Below are positions 1-13,100 of a stretch of 64,000 bases of DNA, in pieces (within the stretch, counting starts at the first letter, position 1; the number at the start of each line of letters is the position of its first letter). The notes beneath the pieces are model-generated. The model was not told the origin of the DNA. It saw only the letters and a program-made list of their open reading frames with translations, and did not search any database. The DNA comes from Kwoniella bestiolae CBS 10118 (taxonomy: Eukaryota > Basidiomycota > Tremellomycetes > Tremellales > Cryptococcaceae), in the NCBI RefSeq assembly GCF_000512585.2, contig NC_089241.1, positions 682,001 to 746,000 of the forward strand, in the 5' to 3' direction. A program made the position numbers and the translations under genes.

Positions 1-993
1 GATCCAGACCTGCTATTGCCAACTCTATGATCTCGACGCAATCGAAACCCATGAGCGTCCTTGGTCAAGTGAACAGCAACAAGTTGAACAAGCGGGCATC
101 TGTGGTGACTTCCGCAACTGCTGAGACTGAACGTGGATTGGGATTGGGATTACCGACGGGGAGTTTGAGTGGGAAAGATTTGATCAATCAGCGGGTCGCC
201 AGTATACAAGCTAAGGTGGGTTATCTTCTCTATCTCATAAGGTGCTCATGGTACTGACTGAGATGTACATGTTCAGCTCGAACTAGCTCTCAACGTAGTT
301 TCCTCGCAACGCTCCGCAAGCGTCATGACTTCCTCGTCCATTCCTACCGATAGCGAAGTGGAGTCTGAATCGGGCAACGAAACAGATACAGAAGGAAATA
401 CCACGATCACCACTCAGTACCAAAACAAAGATATCGACCCCAACAGTAACAGCCAAGACGAAGAGACAGATAAAGATATCAAAACTCCCACCGCATCTAG
501 GCGACCCTCCAACGCGGAATTTCCAGGAACCTCAAAGGACGTACCGCCGTTACCTTCCAGCAGGAAATCAGGAGGGAGTGAGGAGTTCTTATCTGCCGAT
601 GAATCTTTCTCACCCGCCGAGGTAAATCCCAATCCCAGATCCTCCAAACCGTCCCCCGCCAAGACCCCATCCACATCCAGAGGTCAAGCCCAAGCCCCGA
701 TAATCATGAAACCCAAATCTCGTACTCCATCGAAGAACTCCCCACGAAAAGCGACACACCATAAAACCCACGGAAATGGGATCGGGACGAGGAACGCCAC
801 CCCTCCCTCGCCTGTCGGAGACGAAAGTGACGCTTCTGATATCACTGCTCATCCCCATAAGAGAGTGATCAATGAGAAGGGGAAGAAAGTTTGTGAATAC
901 GATGATGAGGAGGAACAAGGAGAGGTCTATGCGAACGGGAAGAGGTTATCTGCCATGTCGAGCACGACTATTGCTTTTGGACAGGCTGTCTAA
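1..993 (+). CDS. 3' part of an unrecognised Ser/Thr-rich protein (5' end outside window)
   Basis: The frame is open from the window edge (codons starting at base 3) to about 215. A GTGGGT donor and a CAG acceptor remove 216-276, and exon 277-993 continues in phase to TAA at 993. Phase closes exactly, so the two-exon model is good. The visible part is about 309 residues. A short segment around the junction (IQAK / LELALNVVSSQR) could form a helix; the rest is low-complexity, rich in Ser, Pro, Glu and Lys, with an acidic patch and DDEEEQGE near the C-terminus, so it is probably disordered. I do not recognise the family. It may belong to a regulatory or scaffold protein, but this is only inferred from composition. 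Confidence 0.7.
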
Positions 994-1458
994 GGTTTGT
1001 CAACTACTTTGGTCTGGTCTTCTTGATCATGTTTTCTTTTAATCTTGTGTCAGGTTTATCATATACCATCGCTGTCTTTCGTTCCTCACTTCCTTCCTAC
1101 TTGAATGTCTCTCACTGCCACTTCGCAATTACCTGTCGATTCATGATCCTGATACAAGTCATATACTATCTTTCTCCACAGATCCACTACGTCTTTCAAT
1201 TTTTTTTGCATGTTCGATAATCTATATACCAAATGTTCTACACAAATTATCTTATATGCACAATGTGGTATATGAATTGGTATGGTCAAGTGGATATAAT
1301 ATGAACAGATAATATACAGATACAAATCAGGTTTTGAGAACATCATTCCCCCTAAAGGTGAATATAAATCACCTTGATTTTCCAGTAAATTCTCATTTTC
1401 TTCGCTCACTGCCGTTCCCCTTCTCAGCTTAACTTCGATTTTGGTTGGACTTCATCTC
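994..1458. other. Intergenic, convergent 3' ends
   Basis: This gap lies between the tail of a plus-strand gene and the tail of the minus-strand thioesterase. It is AT-rich with T runs and should hold both 3' UTRs. No ORF with recognisable content was seen. Confidence 0.6.
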
Positions 1459-3118
1459 CTAAATGATATGCTCCGTTTGATCGTCCAGTAGCATTGGCGA
1501 TTTTGAGGGATCAGGTATCTTGCGAGTACCCATCGCTTCTGTTACTCCGCTCGAAGCTAGGAATTGCGCCCACTTGGGTTCGATGAAGAGAGCGCTGCAA
1601 AGACGAACGGAGAGGTTAGCGTGAACGATCACTGGACATTCACTCGGTGTCGACATTTATGAGACAGCGAACAAGGGTTTTAGAACTGTTATACATAGGA
1701 GATGGAGTAATGTCTCAAAAAGCGAGAAAACAAGGACTCACGTCGCATCGGCTATCCTCTCACCATTTGTCGTCTCCATATATCCACTGACAATGCTTTT
1801 CCTTCCTTTGATTGATTCGAGTTTGGTACGTACGATCACGAACTGAGCGTAGAGACAGGTAGGTGATCAGTCTGGTATTTGCGTAGGACGTTTCCAAAAA
1901 GCCGAGCTGGACAACCATAGAAACCTGTGGTAGGGGGACTTAAGTGAACTCACTTGATCAGCCATGCAGGGAGATCTATAGTTGATGTTTAGATTCGCAG
2001 TGACACCAATATTGGATGGGAGATTGAGAAGAGCCTGAGATCAAATGAACTATCAGTATAGGGCATGTCTGTACCCATTTGAGGGTTAATACGAATGGAC
2101 CACTCACATTTCGAGCCAAAGTTTCGTCAAACACTGTAGCCAGTAAACCACCGTGAATGATACCATCGTGTCCACATAACGCTCTACCCAGGTGAATCAC
2201 GGCTGTCAGATAGAAGGCAACAAGTCAGTGCTCCCATTTTGACTATGAAGGGGTACTCTGTCGAAGAGGAACGGTCCTCACCGATAGCTTCGGATTCATC
2301 TGTTTTGGAGAATAACACAGGTGCAATGGCTAACATCCCTGGGCCCCTCAGCGAGCCGGCTGTGAGCGAGTTGTGGACCTTGTTGGGATCGTAGTTCTGA
2401 TATGGTCCTGTAGTAACACATGTAGTCAGTTCCCTGATCACTCTCTCATTCAATAGCATCACCATCGTTTATCGATTGAGCCCAGATCCCAGATCTAGTT
2501 CATTGCGAATTATCCATTGTCACGATGACTTGTTAGACTCACTCGTCTCGTACCATTCGCCTTCGCCCGTTTTTTTCCTCATCTCCTCTACGATGTCAAG
2601 CTCATGTATACAGCTCTCCATATCGCTCGTATGGCTCTTGCCCCTTGCACTGTCCTTATGAGGTGGTGGAGGAGCATATCGAGGGAAGATGAATAGTACG
2701 AGTTGGGGAGGGAAGGCTGCGCCTGCTACGTATACAGCTGGGAAAGCTAGAGCGAGGGCTGTATGGGAAGATGGTCAGCTACTGTTATGCATGATTGAAG
2801 CAGATGCTTGCTTCACACAAGTATTTGAAGCAAACACATCTCTGTAGGGTTTTAACGATCAATGAGTGAACAGATCAACCCACCAAACCTAGTTGCCCAT
2901 CTCCTGAAAGCACCTGGTCCCGTTCTCTGCCTTGGTGTGGACTCAGCATGAGCATGCCCATGAGAATGTCCATGACTTCTTCCGTGCGCATGAGTGGCAG
3001 TTGAGAACCTCCTGTTCACCAATTGACTCGAGCGTGTCCTGATCACCGGGCCGACTTGGACAGGCGGGCCGGGTAAGCTACCTCTTAGTATCGGTAGGAA
3101 GGCAGCTCGAAATGACAT
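1459..3118 (-). CDS. Mitochondrial hotdog-fold (4HBT) thioesterase-like protein
   Basis: Seven exons close in phase: 2884-3118, 2543-2758, 2282-2407, 2108-2202, 1954-2034, 1742-1842, 1459-1594, giving 329 residues. The N-terminus is rich in Arg and Ser with few acids, as in a mitochondrial presequence, followed by a His-rich stretch (GRSHGHSHGHAH) and one hydrophobic segment (ALALAFPAVYVAGAAF). The catalytic half has the 4HBT signature GHDGIIHGGLLATVFDE, then the strand NLNINYRSPC and the ending ALFIEPKWAQF. Family knowledge: such proteins hydrolyse acyl-CoA or related thioesters. Similar fungal proteins are found in mitochondria (Fmp10-like); I infer a membrane-anchored mitochondrial acyl-CoA thioesterase. 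The true substrate cannot be read from the sequence. Exon 3 begins so that WYETRPYQNYDP is contiguous, which decides that acceptor. Confidence 0.85.
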
Positions 3119-3792
3119 CGGATATAGCTTTCGCAGGTGAGCTCGAGGTTGATCGTGTGTTCTGAGATGATGATCACAATGAAATTGGTTTCAACCAACG
3201 GATGATGTCGCTTTACAGTTGTACAGAATGAAGAAGGATGAATGATGAACACGATTTGGCCCGGTTCAGCTCTGTTTCCGTACCGTACCGCACCGCGTAA
3301 CTACCGCGTGGGTTGGTGGATTGTGCCCCACATGATCCACCTGGTTTACCCCGCATCTTTCGGTTTTTTTCGATCGATAAAATGAAAAAGCTCGGACCAT
3401 CTTTCTCCCTATCCTATCCACTTGCATGTAGAAGTCACTCATGTGTACGTATTTATCGCTGCCATACATTTCACTTCCAAAATATTATAAGACCTTTCCG
3501 AGATCATCGATTTCATTTACATGTGCACAAGCTGTATATCACATTGTCGCCACAGCACAGGAATTCTCGTTCAGCAAAAATTGCCACCATCCATGCGTTA
3601 CTGGATTGATCGTCAGGAGTGATAGCCCTCATTCTCATCATGCCTTTTCAATCACCTGTTCTGTCCTGACTACAATGTTGACCTCAGTAGGTCTAACGGG
3701 TCTAGCTAGATCTGCAGGCGATCTGAAGTTGCTCAACTACATGCCAACACCATACAGATTAGCTTTACTGTACTGTACAACTTGAGTTGTGA
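3119..3792. other. Intergenic region upstream of the thioesterase
   Basis: Contains the promoter of the minus-strand thioesterase and the 3' flank of the minus-strand membrane-protein gene. Short ORFs here have no protein-like content. Confidence 0.5.
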
Positions 3793-6017
3793 CTAGTACA
3801 CCGTACTTACAACTTCAGGAGACTGTTCAAACCCTTCATCAGGCCTCAGAAACCTCTCTCCACCAGTCGGTGCGAACGGTGCATCCCCCCTGGAGTTCAG
3901 ACTGTCCACAGTCCTGTTCCTCTCCCTGTGCATATCGCTTTCTAAGGCAATCGCAACTGCACCTGAAGATTCCACTTCGTCCATCCCGCTCAACCTGGTT
4001 TTCTCAATATTCAATCTCTCTCCCAGAAGACCCCATGGATTCGATTTACGATGACCTCTCTCGATATTGTGCTGGTACATACCCCTGTCGTGGTCCTTGT
4101 GACGGGATCCGATGGTAGATGTCGATGGGAGGACTTGCATATCCCTTCGATGAATGGCTCGCGATGGTCGGATGAAGACGTTGGCGGTTTTGGAAGTGTC
4201 CTCCAGATGGGTGTTGCGAGGTAGGAGGATCTACATCATGCGATTAGCATTTATACCGGAATTACCAAGCGATATGGGGGTTTTGCCGACCTACCATCAA
4301 TGATAGGCCGTTCGATGTGAAGACGAAGAATAATCCGCACACAAAGAAGAGGTCGAGCCAGAAACTGAGGATTATCGATGAAAAATCAGCGATCACTCGG
4401 GGCAAGCCACAATCTATCATAACTTTGACAACTCACGGTGTAGTGTTAACATGTTTGTGCTTCGTATGACCATCGACCGACAAGGTCATGATACAAAAGA
4501 CATAGAGGAATCGGAAGAGCGTTCTAACACCGTTCATCTCCTAAATACCCAGATCCTCGATCAGCTCCAACAACACGGGATTACATCCGACTGTAGACAT
4601 ACCTTGAAATACTCCAGTCGAGCCATCACATCGGCATTTGCTCCTTGTCGACGCTGTAGTCGAAACCAGATCAGTCCCTGTGCTGTGCATCCAAGCCCAA
4701 CTTATCGATGTCACACTAACAGACTCGTTTACGAAGCCAGGGAAGACGAGCCATAGCCATAAACTCATGAAGAAGAGCAAAGTCGCGAGGACGGATCTAG
4801 AGATGGTTTTCCCGGAACAGTCGGTATGAGCCATATAAGATAAGATCACTAGTCAATAAGCTCACCCAGTCATAAATATGTTAGCTTCCATCTTGATCAG
4901 ATTCTTCGTCTCTAGGTTCCCAATAGCGGGTATGAGAGTGATAACCTATCCACCACAACTTTCAGGTCAGCGCATTGTTGCAACTTGATTTAGAAGGAGA
5001 TTGTGTCAGACTTACGGTGATACTGATAAGTACCCAAAGCTTGAACCAAATACTCCTGAACCAATTCCTGTTATCCCTCTTCCTAATCGCATTGATCAGA
5101 TAGGCCCAGTAGAGCGTCTCCTCAGAATGGATAGCTAGGATTATACCCCATCCCACACATAGGAGCTGGTATGAGAATCGGACGTAGTCTTGTTTCCGTT
5201 GTTCCCACTGAAGTCACCATCCAATGGTATCAGTATTCCGCTCTTTGTAAGTTCGTGTGTGAGCAGGAGGGAAACACAAGCTTACGAGTTGGTATGGCAC
5301 AGGCATGATCTCGCTCTCGTGCGCTGAGATAGGTACGACCGCGTAATACTCCGTGTACTTCACCCATACTAGGATGACGTTCCATCCTGTGAACTATGTA
5401 CGAACGAAAGTTTACGTCAAGTCAAATCAAACGTCCAAGAGATAATTGGCGGGACTTACCAGGATCGCCGATATAACGAACATCCACTACAATTTGCGAA
5501 TGACCCGGTCAGTCGCGCAATGGCCTATGCGAATAATGCAGAAGATGGACATGACGTACCACTATGACTATGGACAGAGTTTGCATATATCAGTATCATC
5601 GATCACCCGCCAACGCTCGCCGAGGAAAGCAACTCACTGAACCTGAATGCACTCCGCTTGCTGAACAGCATACATCGAAACTTATCGTATTTCCACAAAT
5701 GCCAAATCAAGAAGAGATCTCCAAGGATGGTAGCTAGACAGCCCAAGAACTGGGCCGTGGGGGATTCGTGACACATCTTGCTCGTGATTGAGCGAACGAA
5801 ATACTTCTCAGCACTGCTGTATATAACCCTCTGGCCAGGAGGTTGTAAACTTGTAAGAACGGGTTGACAAATGAAATACGAAGGGAGCTCTGCATCTCGA
5901 GATTAGACGAGGTCCACTTGATGCGCATCTCTTATAAGCTTTTACAATACCCCACTTTTGACATGACGACCATCACTACCTCGTCACCATCGGTAAAGTG
6001 ATTGTTGAGCAGACCAT
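3793..6017 (-). CDS. Seven-helix membrane protein with long cytosolic tail, function unknown
   Basis: Eleven exons are well supported by phase: 5638-5816, 5560-5567, 5460-5486, 5286-5393, 5016-5207, 4866-4945, 4721-4796, 4603-4653, 4437-4540, 4295-4364, 3793-4230. They encode 443 residues. Seven hydrophobic spans can be read, for example AQFLGCLATILGDLFLIW, LLCVGWGIILAI, ATLLFFMSLWLWLVF and DLFFVCGLFFVFTSNG, followed by about 145 polar, basic and disordered residues. The first exon is not certain: no Met lies in frame upstream of 5816. The candidate 5980-6017 gives the right phase, starting at the ATG at 6017. The second exon is only 8 bases. The layout resembles a receptor or sensor, but I see no known GPCR family motif, so function is open. 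Confidence 0.7.
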
Positions 6018-7379
6018 CCTTTGAAGAAACGACAATTACATACGGACACACAGGTGATCGGGCTTTAGTACGTTTGACACAAGGATTGCTTTCCTCCCTA
6101 GAGGTAAGCTTAGGGCTGGAATGTATGATTCGTTAAGGATATGGATAGATGTCAATCAGATCTCAGAATTGTTAGTACATCTATCATCGTTAGCTTGCCT
6201 CTAGGCTGATTAGGTCGTATTGCGCATACACCTGTGGTTTTAGACACACCACACAGACTGGATGAAGCTAGCGTTTCAGGATGAGGGAGTGCGGTGTTAC
6301 GTCGAGGTAAAGCACCGAACGGATTGTGCTTTTCGGAAAAGCGATGTGTGTGTGATCCGTTCACGGGATGTCGGTGTGTGTATGTCCAAAGACTCCTTTT
6401 TAATTAGACCATAGACCAAATGAAATTGACTTTGGGATACACCTGTGCATACACGATACCATCCGTTGAATTGATTGTGTATGCTTGTTGTTCATACCTT
6501 CGTGTGAGTACATTAACAGGCTAGTTCATCTGAGTATGTCAACAAGTACAGGTTCGGCTTTGTTTGACCTGGTGCATCTAACAAAGATCGTCGCCGAAAT
6601 ACCGACACACTTATCACATGTTGCGACTGTTGCTCCGTGATATCTATGAAACAGCTACCTCGCTTTCAAGGGACCTAGGTATATTAGTCCAAAAAAATAT
6701 TCGTGTGATCCGAAAGAAACGGTAGCGGGAGTATCGATCGGTCGAGATGAATAGGATCTCATTCGGTCATAGCGAGTGGATCTCGCGGGTCTCTTGGCGA
6801 CGATGGAAGGCCCCTGACCTCTTGATGGACAAGATTATTCCTGCTAATGAATCAACTTTGTTGATCGATGATGAGCAAGTTCGCCGGTAATGATCATTGA
6901 GATGCAAGGTTCATGCACAGAGAGATGATTCTTTCGATACTGTGGATTTGATTTTATAGCAGTCTCAACCTCAGTCGGTTAAACCCCCCGGATTCGCCGG
7001 AAAGCATTACGGCAGGTACTTACCTAAAGAGGAAGAAGACGGTACGATCGTGACGCTCACGTGATCAACGAGTGAGCGGGACCGGCTGTCTGAACCAGCG
7101 AGCCAGGCTAGCGGGGTGATAACCATTGCTCGAATTGCTCCTATCGAGCTAGTGGAATGATAATTATCAGATTAGGTACCCTCTAGCATCTCCGGAATAT
7201 CTAGCAGCTCGTCTGTTTTGCCATAAGGAGCGATCTCATCCCGTCACACGCAGCTGTCCACCCCCCCCAACACAATCGCGACATTCCGGAACCTTTCAGG
7301 TGCTTCCCAAATTACTCGTAATGTTCAGTAGGGTCGTCGTAATACCTCGTCATCTCCCGTGGACCAACTAATTAGAGCG
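6018..7379. other. Intergenic, divergent promoter region
   Basis: About 1.36 kb separate a minus-strand membrane-protein gene from the plus-strand lactonase. No protein-like ORF was found. A C run sits at about 7261-7268. A short upstream ORF (ATG at 7321, stop 17 codons on) precedes the lactonase start. Confidence 0.5.
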
Positions 7380-9402
7380 ATGGCCAAAAAGAAAGCTCAA
7401 GGTCAAGGTCATGGGGCAGCTGATGTCCAGAAGTCGACCTCGCAGCAGGATATAAGAAGCGATATATCCTCCCTTCCTGATTCCCGCCCTGCTACAACTA
7501 CCTCACCACGATCGAGCAAAAAGAAGCAAAAGCACAATAACAATATCAAGGACAAGGAGACCGACAGTAACATATTCGTGATGATCAACGCGGCCGTAGC
7601 TCTCGGACTTGTAGGGTTGGCTGTACATGCCTCTAAAGATGGACAGGGGATCAATGGACTCTTCAAGAAAAATAACAATGGGAATGGGAATGGATCGGGT
7701 ACACCTAGATATGCTCAGGTGATTAGACCCAGTAGTTTTGCGGTGCTTGATACGGTACCTTCGCCCAGTCAACATAACTTCACCACTGTGAGTTGAGCCC
7801 TCCGCTCAGTCGTGGGTGTTTAAGGAGGCAAGCTGATATTTGATACATCTTGTTAGTTGTTCTTCCCTCCAGGAACAGACGCGGACTCGTTGAAGGAAAA
7901 ACCATTCCTGATTTATGATGATGCATTTTACGATATCATCGGATCGGATCCTACTTTGACTGTCATCGCCGACAGCGGTACCAATCCTCTATTCCATGAG
8001 GCCACCGTATGGTCAGTCCCTTACCCCCCTGTCTTGATCCTTTGAGTGATTGAGCTGACTGACGTACATGTACAGGTACCCGCCCACCGACGAGGTATTC
8101 TTCGTGCAAAATGCCGGTGCGCCAGCCGCAGGGACGGGATTAGATAAGTCGGCTATCGTTCAGAAGATCAGTCTCTCCCAAGCTCAAAATGTCGTTTCGA
8201 ATGGAGGGTCCGTAGATGTCATCACTGTCAACACGTCTGTTCCAGTTATCAATCCGAATGGTAAGTGGACCGTACCCCTTTCACCTGTTCAGATTGTAAA
8301 GCTAATAGGTCTTGGTGTCTTGATGTGATTTAGGAGCGACAAACTTCCGTGGAAAGATCGTATTCACAGGTGAAGGCCAGGGCGAAGATATACCACCCGC
8401 TTTATATTGGGTTGAACCTGTTGAGCCTCACAATGCGACTGGTGAGCTTTCTTCCCGTTCGGAAATGTAGACCCCTTTCCTGACATGGTGTTCTACTGTA
8501 GTTATATTGAACAATTATTATGGTCGACAATTCAACTCTCTCAACGACGTTGCCGTTAACCCTCGAAATAAGCAGCTGTACTTTACGGATGTGACTTATG
8601 GTTATTTACAGGATTTCAGACCTGCTCCCGTCTTGCCTAATCAGGTGTATCGATTTGATGCAGATACTGGTGCCCTGGGAGTTGTAGCTGATGGGTTCAA
8701 TCTGCCAAATGGTGCGTTCGTTTGCTCGATGCTCGGGACAGGCGATTTACCTTACTGATATTTTGGATTTTACATTCAGGTGTCACTTTCTCTCCTGATG
8801 GGAAATACGCTTATGTCGCTGATACTGGTGCGAACGCTGTGAGTGGTCTTTCTGCCAATCGGCTTCATCATCCCACTCAACTAGTGGGAGTGACTGCACC
8901 TGAAACATACGATTGTGCTGACACCATTAATAGGGTTTCTGGGGTTTCAACTATACCAAACCTTCAACCCTGTGAGTGAGATATTCACAAGCATAAAGCA
9001 TCACATTCTGGCGTGCTGATCGATCAATTCGATACCTACAGATATCGATTCGATGTGAATGACGATGGCACCTGGGATAATAGAATGACCTTTGCCTATA
9101 TCGATAGTGGTGTACCCGATGGTACGTTAGCATCACTCAATCGGAAGATGGGAAGCTGATAGTGGGCTCATGTAGGTGTTCATTGCGATACGAAAGGAAA
9201 TGTCTATGCCGGTGTGGGAGACGGTATACACGTATGGAACCCATCTGGTTTACTCTTGGGTAAAATCTGGTTAGGTGTGACCTCTGCCAATTTCCAGTTC
9301 GCGGGTAAAGGCAGGATGGTGATTTGTGCCGAGACCAAGTTGTATTATGTCACTTTGGGTGCTGAGGGTGCGGATATAACCAGCTCTCAATATTCGGGTT
9401 GA
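7380..9402 (+). CDS. Membrane-anchored SMP-30/gluconolactonase-like lactonohydrolase
   Basis: Nine exons close in phase: 7380-7787, 7857-8011, 8076-8260, 8334-8441, 8502-8711, 8780-8838, 8934-8971, 9042-9121, 9176-9402 (489 residues). The start is the ATG at 7380 (MAKKKAQGQG); the open frame extends further upstream only through a GTG. Residues 1-60 are basic and disordered, about 65-83 form one transmembrane anchor, and the rest is a six-bladed beta-propeller of the SMP-30/lactonohydrolase type. Recognisable pieces are NSLNDVAVNPRNKQLYFTD, GVTFSPDGKYAYVADTGAN and YRFDVNDDGTWDNR. Family members bind a divalent metal with Glu, Asn and Asp and hydrolyse sugar or aldonate lactones. The type II anchor suggests action in the ER lumen or outside the cell. 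The substrate is not known. Confidence 0.87.
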
Positions 9403-10178
9403 ACGAGTGGGAAGATCTAATTGAGTAGAAGAAGGAATCTTATATCTTATCTTATAGTCTATGAGTCGAATCAGAATGAAACCGTGAGAAGTAGGTGGAC
9501 GGTTCGGTTCTAATTCGTTTTCGTTGGAACTGGAATCAGACGATTTACGCAGATCAACGAGGTGAATGAGCCAAGTCACACCGGAGATAACCGATGTGGG
9601 GAATCGCTTCACCAAGCATGGTCTCGCTCCATTTCTGGTTTAATTTGAATCGCATCGTGTCGTTCTGTTTCAACTCATCAACCTTACCCCGCGTGACCAA
9701 TCTTTGATCCCTATCCACCGGCTCAGATCGGCCGGCTCAATGGGATGATATGACACAAGATGCGCTCTGGGGTTGATAGGATTGATGGAATTACTCGATT
9801 TGGTTGGATGATGATGGCTTGCCACCTTGTAATCGCGTTATCTCCGGTTGTAGTAGCTTCCGAGCTAACACTGGATGCCCTGAGCGTAATCAATCACATT
9901 ACACAACCACTCAACGACTCATCACCGCGATACAACCACTCAGACTAGCCTTATCACACCATCCTATCCCAATTCAATTCACTCAGATAACACCATACAT
10001 ACACACACATATATATATATATATATATCTGTCCCATCCCATCCCAAGAGTTGTCGTCTCCCTCCTCAATTCACTTCCTTTTTCCTTTTTCCATCCATAC
10101 GTATATCTGTTGTATCCTGATTTAGCATTCCATTGTCAACTACCTACCTATCACGCATTTGCCGCCACCATCATCATC
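9403..10178. other. Intergenic and fungalysin promoter/leader
   Basis: Tandem plus-strand genes are separated by 776 bases. The second half is pyrimidine-rich and carries a CA/TA microsatellite just upstream of the fungalysin start. A frame open from 9804 into the fungalysin exon is fortuitous; the signal peptide begins at 10179. Confidence 0.5.
10001..10028. repeat. Dinucleotide microsatellite (CA)n(TA)n
   Basis: A short AC run passes directly into an uninterrupted AT run about 150 bases upstream of the fungalysin ATG. It is likely to vary in length and may melt easily in the promoter or leader. Confidence 0.9.
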
Positions 10179-13100
10179 ATGCGCCCTTCAGCGCTCCTTG
10201 CTCTTCTCCCTTTACTCGCCACTACCCCTATTACCCTCGCTAGACCAACGTACGATGACACCCCACAAGTAAGAGAACGAAAGTCTCTTTCCTTCGGTCC
10301 AACCCACAAGCACCACTCGTATCAGGTCATCGATGAACCTCCTGTCGCTGCTTCCGCGCTGCTCAATGAGCCAGTAGACTTCAAGGATGTAGCCAGTAGA
10401 TTTATCGCCAAGAGGGTTGGTCCTGAGGGAGAGGCATTCTACATCCGAGAAGACGTGAGTTGGCTTCTATGCTTTTAGTGTGGTCATTCATGATCACCAT
10501 ATCTCCCATCACGTCTTCTGCCGAGTCTTGCCGAGGATTGAATCATCCTGAGACATATCCCAATCTTATCACTAACACCCTTGTGTCCCCATTCAAATAG
10601 AGTTACACCGACGCAGCAACTGGCATTACCCGAATCTTCGCCAGACAACTCATCAACGGCCTCGAAGTCTCTGATGGTGATCTCAACTTGAATATCGACT
10701 CGAATGGACGAGTAATCTCATGGGGAAACTCGTTCCATCCCGGAGAATTGCCCAACCTCCACGATGCGCTTGAAGGAACCTCAGGCGAAACCGAACGAAC
10801 CTGCAAAATCCTGCAAGATACCTACGATGCTCATCTCGACCATCTCTCCGAGATCAAGGGTGAGGAAGGTGCTTGGGGTCTGGTCAAATCCGCTGCTCAA
10901 GTCATCCTTGGTGGATCATACTCTTCTAAAGATAAGCCCGAGGATGAAATCGCTATAAAGAAGATCCACAAGACCATGCGAAACATCAAGCATCATCAGA
11001 AAGCCCTATGTGAACGACCTATCAGAGAAACTCCCTCGGGCATATTATCACCCGTTGAAGGTCTTCTTACCCTCTTACCTAGGATTTACGCAAGTAACGA
11101 TGACTTCCAGGGTGTCTCTGAGATGGACCTGTCCTCCACTCCTAGACATAGCTTTAAACCTAAAGACGCTCCTGCCGAACCTCCCACCGAAGTCATTTCT
11201 GGTCCGGGTCTCGATAAATCAGGAGTCGTCTCTGATGTACCTGCTCGACTCATGTATACCCAAGTATCTGAAGGCGCACCGAGATTGGTCTGGAACTATG
11301 TTGTCGAGATGAAAGATAGTTGGTACGAAGCCTATGTCGACGTTAAAACTGGTGAATTGCTCAGAATCGTTGACTGGGCACACGATTTCGATCTCGAGCA
11401 GTACAACACCCAAGGTCACAGGGTCATCGAAGTTAAGAAAGGTGGTCACCAGAAGCCTCTCCCTAATCCTCACAAGTACGAGCCATTCTCTTACCAAGTC
11501 TTCCCTTGGGGTACGTCCATTCATTACAGTCCTGTCCCAGCCTTTGCTAATTCTACTTTAGGTGTAAATGACCCATCCGTCGGGAACTTATCGGTAGAGG
11601 TCAAACCATGGGACAACGTTGCCTCACCACTCGGATGGCACAAATTCCCAAGCAGTGCCAACCCGTACGAAACCCCCATTGACGGTATGCACGTGCACAC
11701 CAACTACACGATCTTCAAGACTACCGCAGGTAACAACGTCTACGCTCATGAAGATTGGGAAGGTCGAAACAACTTCTTGAAGAACTATCGACCGATCGCC
11801 AATGACACTGTCTTTGTGTATGATTATCTCGAACCTGATGGAGTAAGACCTAAAGATTACGTCGAGATGGTTGTCACACAATTGTTCTATACCTCCAACA
11901 TGTACCATGACTTGCTCCATCGACTCGGTTTCGACGAGCTGTCCGGTAACTTCCAAGTGTACAACTTTGAGAAGGGAGGTAAAGGTGGGGATCCAGTCAT
12001 CTGTAATGCCCAGGACGGATCGGGGTACAATAATGCCAATTTCCTTACGCCACCGGACGGTGAGGCACCTAGGATGAGAATGTACATCTGGGATACCGCT
12101 ACACCTTACAGAGATGGCGATCTCGAACAGGGTATAGTCGTGCACGAGTACTCGTGAGTGGCCAAAGCTACCCGAGAGGGAGAAGCTGACAAAATTTCTG
12201 TAGTCACGGTCTTTCGACCCGATTGACGGGTGGACCTCAGAATTCGGGTTGCTTAGGCTGGGGAGAAGCTGGTGGTATGGGTGAAGGTTGGGGGGATTTC
12301 GTAGCTACTTTGATTAGGCAGATTGAGGAGCACAAGAACTTTAAGTGAGTTGGACGTCTTTTCTCCTTGTCTGGGTGCGAACGAGTTGTCGAAGATGTGC
12401 CATCAAGCATGGTTTTGAGCGGTGATGGCGCTGCACGACGGGAAAAAAATGGGCGATGTGCGATAAACATCTACTCTGCGGCCCCTTTGGATTTGTGCTG
12501 GCTTGACCTATGTACATTGCACTTCCGGGAGAGTATGTGCTAACAATCTATCTGTACTCAGGAACGACTCAGACATCTATTCAATGGGAGCTTGGGCTGC
12601 CAACAACGTCGCAGGTATCCGTCACTACAGATACAGCGCCGATAAGGAAGTCAACCCTTCTACTTACAAGTTCCTTAACAAAGGGTGAGCCGCTCCCCTT
12701 CTCCAAGTAGCGTTCAATCGACAGAGCTAACTTTCGCATGATCATCCAGAAACTACTGGGGTGTACATGCCATTGGAGAAGTCTGGGCCCAAGCCTTGTT
12801 CGTAGTCAACCAAAGACTGATCGAGACATACGGTTTCGGTAAAACCCTTTTCCCTCCTGAAGATCTCACCAAGTCTAACGACTACTACACCAAAACCTCT
12901 CTCGAATCCGTCGATGCTCTTGGTAAACCAGTCCCCTTGATCCCCAAGCACGGTAACACCCTCTTACTCCAATTGGTAATTGACGGAATGAAGCTCCAAC
13001 CATGTCGACCATCCTTCTTTGACGCCAGAGACGCTATTATCCAAGCTGATAAGATCCGAACTGGAGGTGCAAACGAATGTATCCTCTGGGATGCCTTTGC

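Noticed and set aside
9804..10178. N-terminal extension of the fungalysin frame
   Set aside because: The frame is open by chance through a TA/CA repeat; the signal peptide begins at 10179 and the extra part has no protein-like features.
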